Assembly (NCBI GenBank): GCA_946545035.1
Contig: CAMNND010000050.1
Span: forward strand, 1-7,278
Reading direction: 5' to 3'
Length of the DNA stretch: 7,278 bases
DNA from: an uncultured Clostridium sp.
GTDB lineage: Bacteria > Bacillota > Clostridia > TANB77 > CAG-508
Of this stretch, positions 6,584 through 7,278 are shown one piece after another. The position numbers and the translations under genes are program-made. The notes beneath the pieces were generated by a model that was not told the DNA's origin, did no database searches, and saw only the letters and a list, made by a program, of their open reading frames with translations. Numbering within the stretch: the stretch's first letter is position 1; each line of letters opens with the position of its first letter.

Positions 6584-6619
6584 AAGTACACGAAAAGCCG
6601 TAAAATCAAGGATTTTATC

Positions 6620-6648
6620 TTGAAATATACTAAAAAAGAAAGTATAAT
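6620..6648 (+). promoter_or_regulatory. sigma-A-type promoter of spo0A
   Basis: The -35 TTGAAA (6620-6625) is one base off consensus and is separated by 17 bp from a perfect -10 TATAAT (6643-6648). The predicted start is near 6655, giving a leader of about 28 nt. The 0A boxes are centred roughly 90-120 bp upstream of this start, which is distant for direct activation at this promoter. They could act by looping, block read-through, or serve another promoter. No good sigma-H promoter was found in the interval. Confidence 0.7.
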
Positions 6649-6682
6649 TTGGGATATAAAAAATTTAGTAGGAGGTTTTAGG

Positions 6683-7278
6683 GTGAATAATAAAATAACA
6701 GTATTAATTGCAGATGATAATAGTGAATTTTCTGCAACATTAGCCGGATACATACAATCTGAAGAGGATTTAGAACTTGTAGGAGTAGCAAGAGATGGAG
6801 TAGAGGCATATGAGCTAATTAAGAATACAGAGCCTGACGTTGTACTGTTAGATGTAATAATGCCACGATTAGATGGATTAGGAGTATTAGAAAATATAAA
6901 TGAAAGTGATGCGATGAGTAAGTTTCCAATGTGTATAATGCTTTCGGCTGTTGGTCAAGATAAGATAACTCAAAAAGCAATTGCACTTGGAGCACAATAT
7001 TATATCGTTAAACCATTTGAAATAGATGTATTAATCAAAAGAATAAGAGAATTAAAATTAAATCAAATAGAATTACCAAAGAGCTATTCAGCAAGAGAAA
7101 TAAAACAATATATTGATCTTGCACCAAATGAGAAAAAGAATCAAGAAAACTTAGAGGCTCTTGTAACTAATGTAATACATGAAGTTGGCGTTCCTGCGCA
7201 TATAAAAGGTTACCAATATTTAAGAGAAGCAATAATGCTTGTTGTTACTAACATTGATATTATTAATCAGATAACTAA
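6683..7278 (+). CDS. spo0A: Spo0A, master response regulator of sporulation (3' truncated by window end)
   Basis: GTG start with RBS AGGAGG (6670-6675) 7 nt upstream. 198 complete codons are visible and the frame runs open off the window. The receiver domain is at about 4-125: acidic pocket Asp11/Asp12, phospho-acceptor Asp57 in VVLLDVIMPRLDG, Ser88 as the switch Ser/Thr, and conserved Lys110 in VKPF. After a linker, the Spo0A-specific C-terminal DNA-binding domain begins. The block NVIHEVGVPAHIKGYQYLREAIMLVV (163-188) is diagnostic of Spo0A and is not found in other response regulators. About 65-70 residues, including the DNA-contacting helices, should lie beyond the window, given the usual length of about 265 aa. 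Spo0A~P controls entry into sporulation and many stationary-phase genes through 0A boxes, and such boxes occur just upstream. The kinase feeding it is not identified here. Its neighbour is yigZ, not spoIVB. Confidence 0.97.
   Translation, partial: MNNKITVLIADDNSEFSATLAGYIQSEEDLELVGVARDGVEAYELIKNTEPDVVLLDVIMPRLDGLGVLENINESDAMSKFPMCIMLSAVGQDKITQKAIALGAQYYIVKPFEIDVLIKRIRELKLNQIELPKSYSAREIKQYIDLAPNEKKNQENLEALVTNVIHEVGVPAHIKGYQYLREAIMLVVTNIDIINQIT

Noticed and set aside
6600..6618. Small hairpin (7 bp plus one G-U pair, AAG loop) between yigZ and spo0A as a terminator
   Set aside because: The stem is almost entirely A-T and no T-tract follows, so termination cannot be supported.
6609..6625. AGGATTT as a sigma-H -35 element for spo0A
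   Set aside because: No GAAT-type -10 occurs at the needed distance; the nearest GAAA is only 6 nt away.
1..7278. Mobile element, CRISPR array, toxin-antitoxin or defence system
   Set aside because: No transposase, integrase, terminal repeats, regularly spaced repeats or defence-family domains were seen; gene content and composition look like uniform core chromosome.

Overview
The window is low-GC DNA (roughly 30% GC by eye) with strong AT-ending codon preference and purine-rich ribosome-binding sites. It carries a clear spo0A gene, so it comes from a Firmicute of the endospore-forming lineage, most likely Clostridia. Genus or species cannot be judged from the sequence alone. All genes point to the + strand and coding density is very high. 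No RNA genes, insertion sequences, phage genes, CRISPR arrays or antisense genes were found, and no gene-free stretch reaches 300 bases.

Region 1 (1-1671) is the end of a two-component system: the last 50 codons of an OmpR-type response regulator overlap the start of a complete membrane sensor histidine kinase. Region 2 (1654-4533) opens with a consensus-quality sigma-A promoter (TTGACA, 17 bp, TATAAT) lying over the last codons of the kinase. It reads into a membrane-anchored, tryptophan-free WG-type repeat protein of unknown ligand, then 18 nt later into a PLP-dependent enzyme of the 'methionine gamma-lyase / aluminium resistance' family. Region 3 (4544-6583) begins with a strong RNA hairpin whose right arm can alternatively pair with the next ribosome-binding site. 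It continues with an HI0933/BaiN-like flavoprotein started by TTG, and a YigZ/IMPACT-family protein. These four genes probably form one transcription unit, though the hairpin may attenuate or divide it. Region 4 (6530-7278) is spo0A, truncated by the window end after 198 codons, with its own sigma-A-type promoter.

The most notable regulatory signal is a cluster of 0A boxes (the TGTCGAA motif bound by phosphorylated Spo0A) inside the last codons of yigZ, upstream of the spo0A promoter. It contains two perfect copies in inverted orientation plus one single-mismatch copy exactly 10 bp from its neighbour. This points to autoregulation of spo0A from inside a neighbouring coding sequence. spo0A also sits behind yigZ rather than behind spoIVB, as it does in Bacillus subtilis and Clostridioides difficile. 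The window looks like ordinary core chromosome with unusual gene order and regulation. I saw no evidence of a new defence or mobile system.
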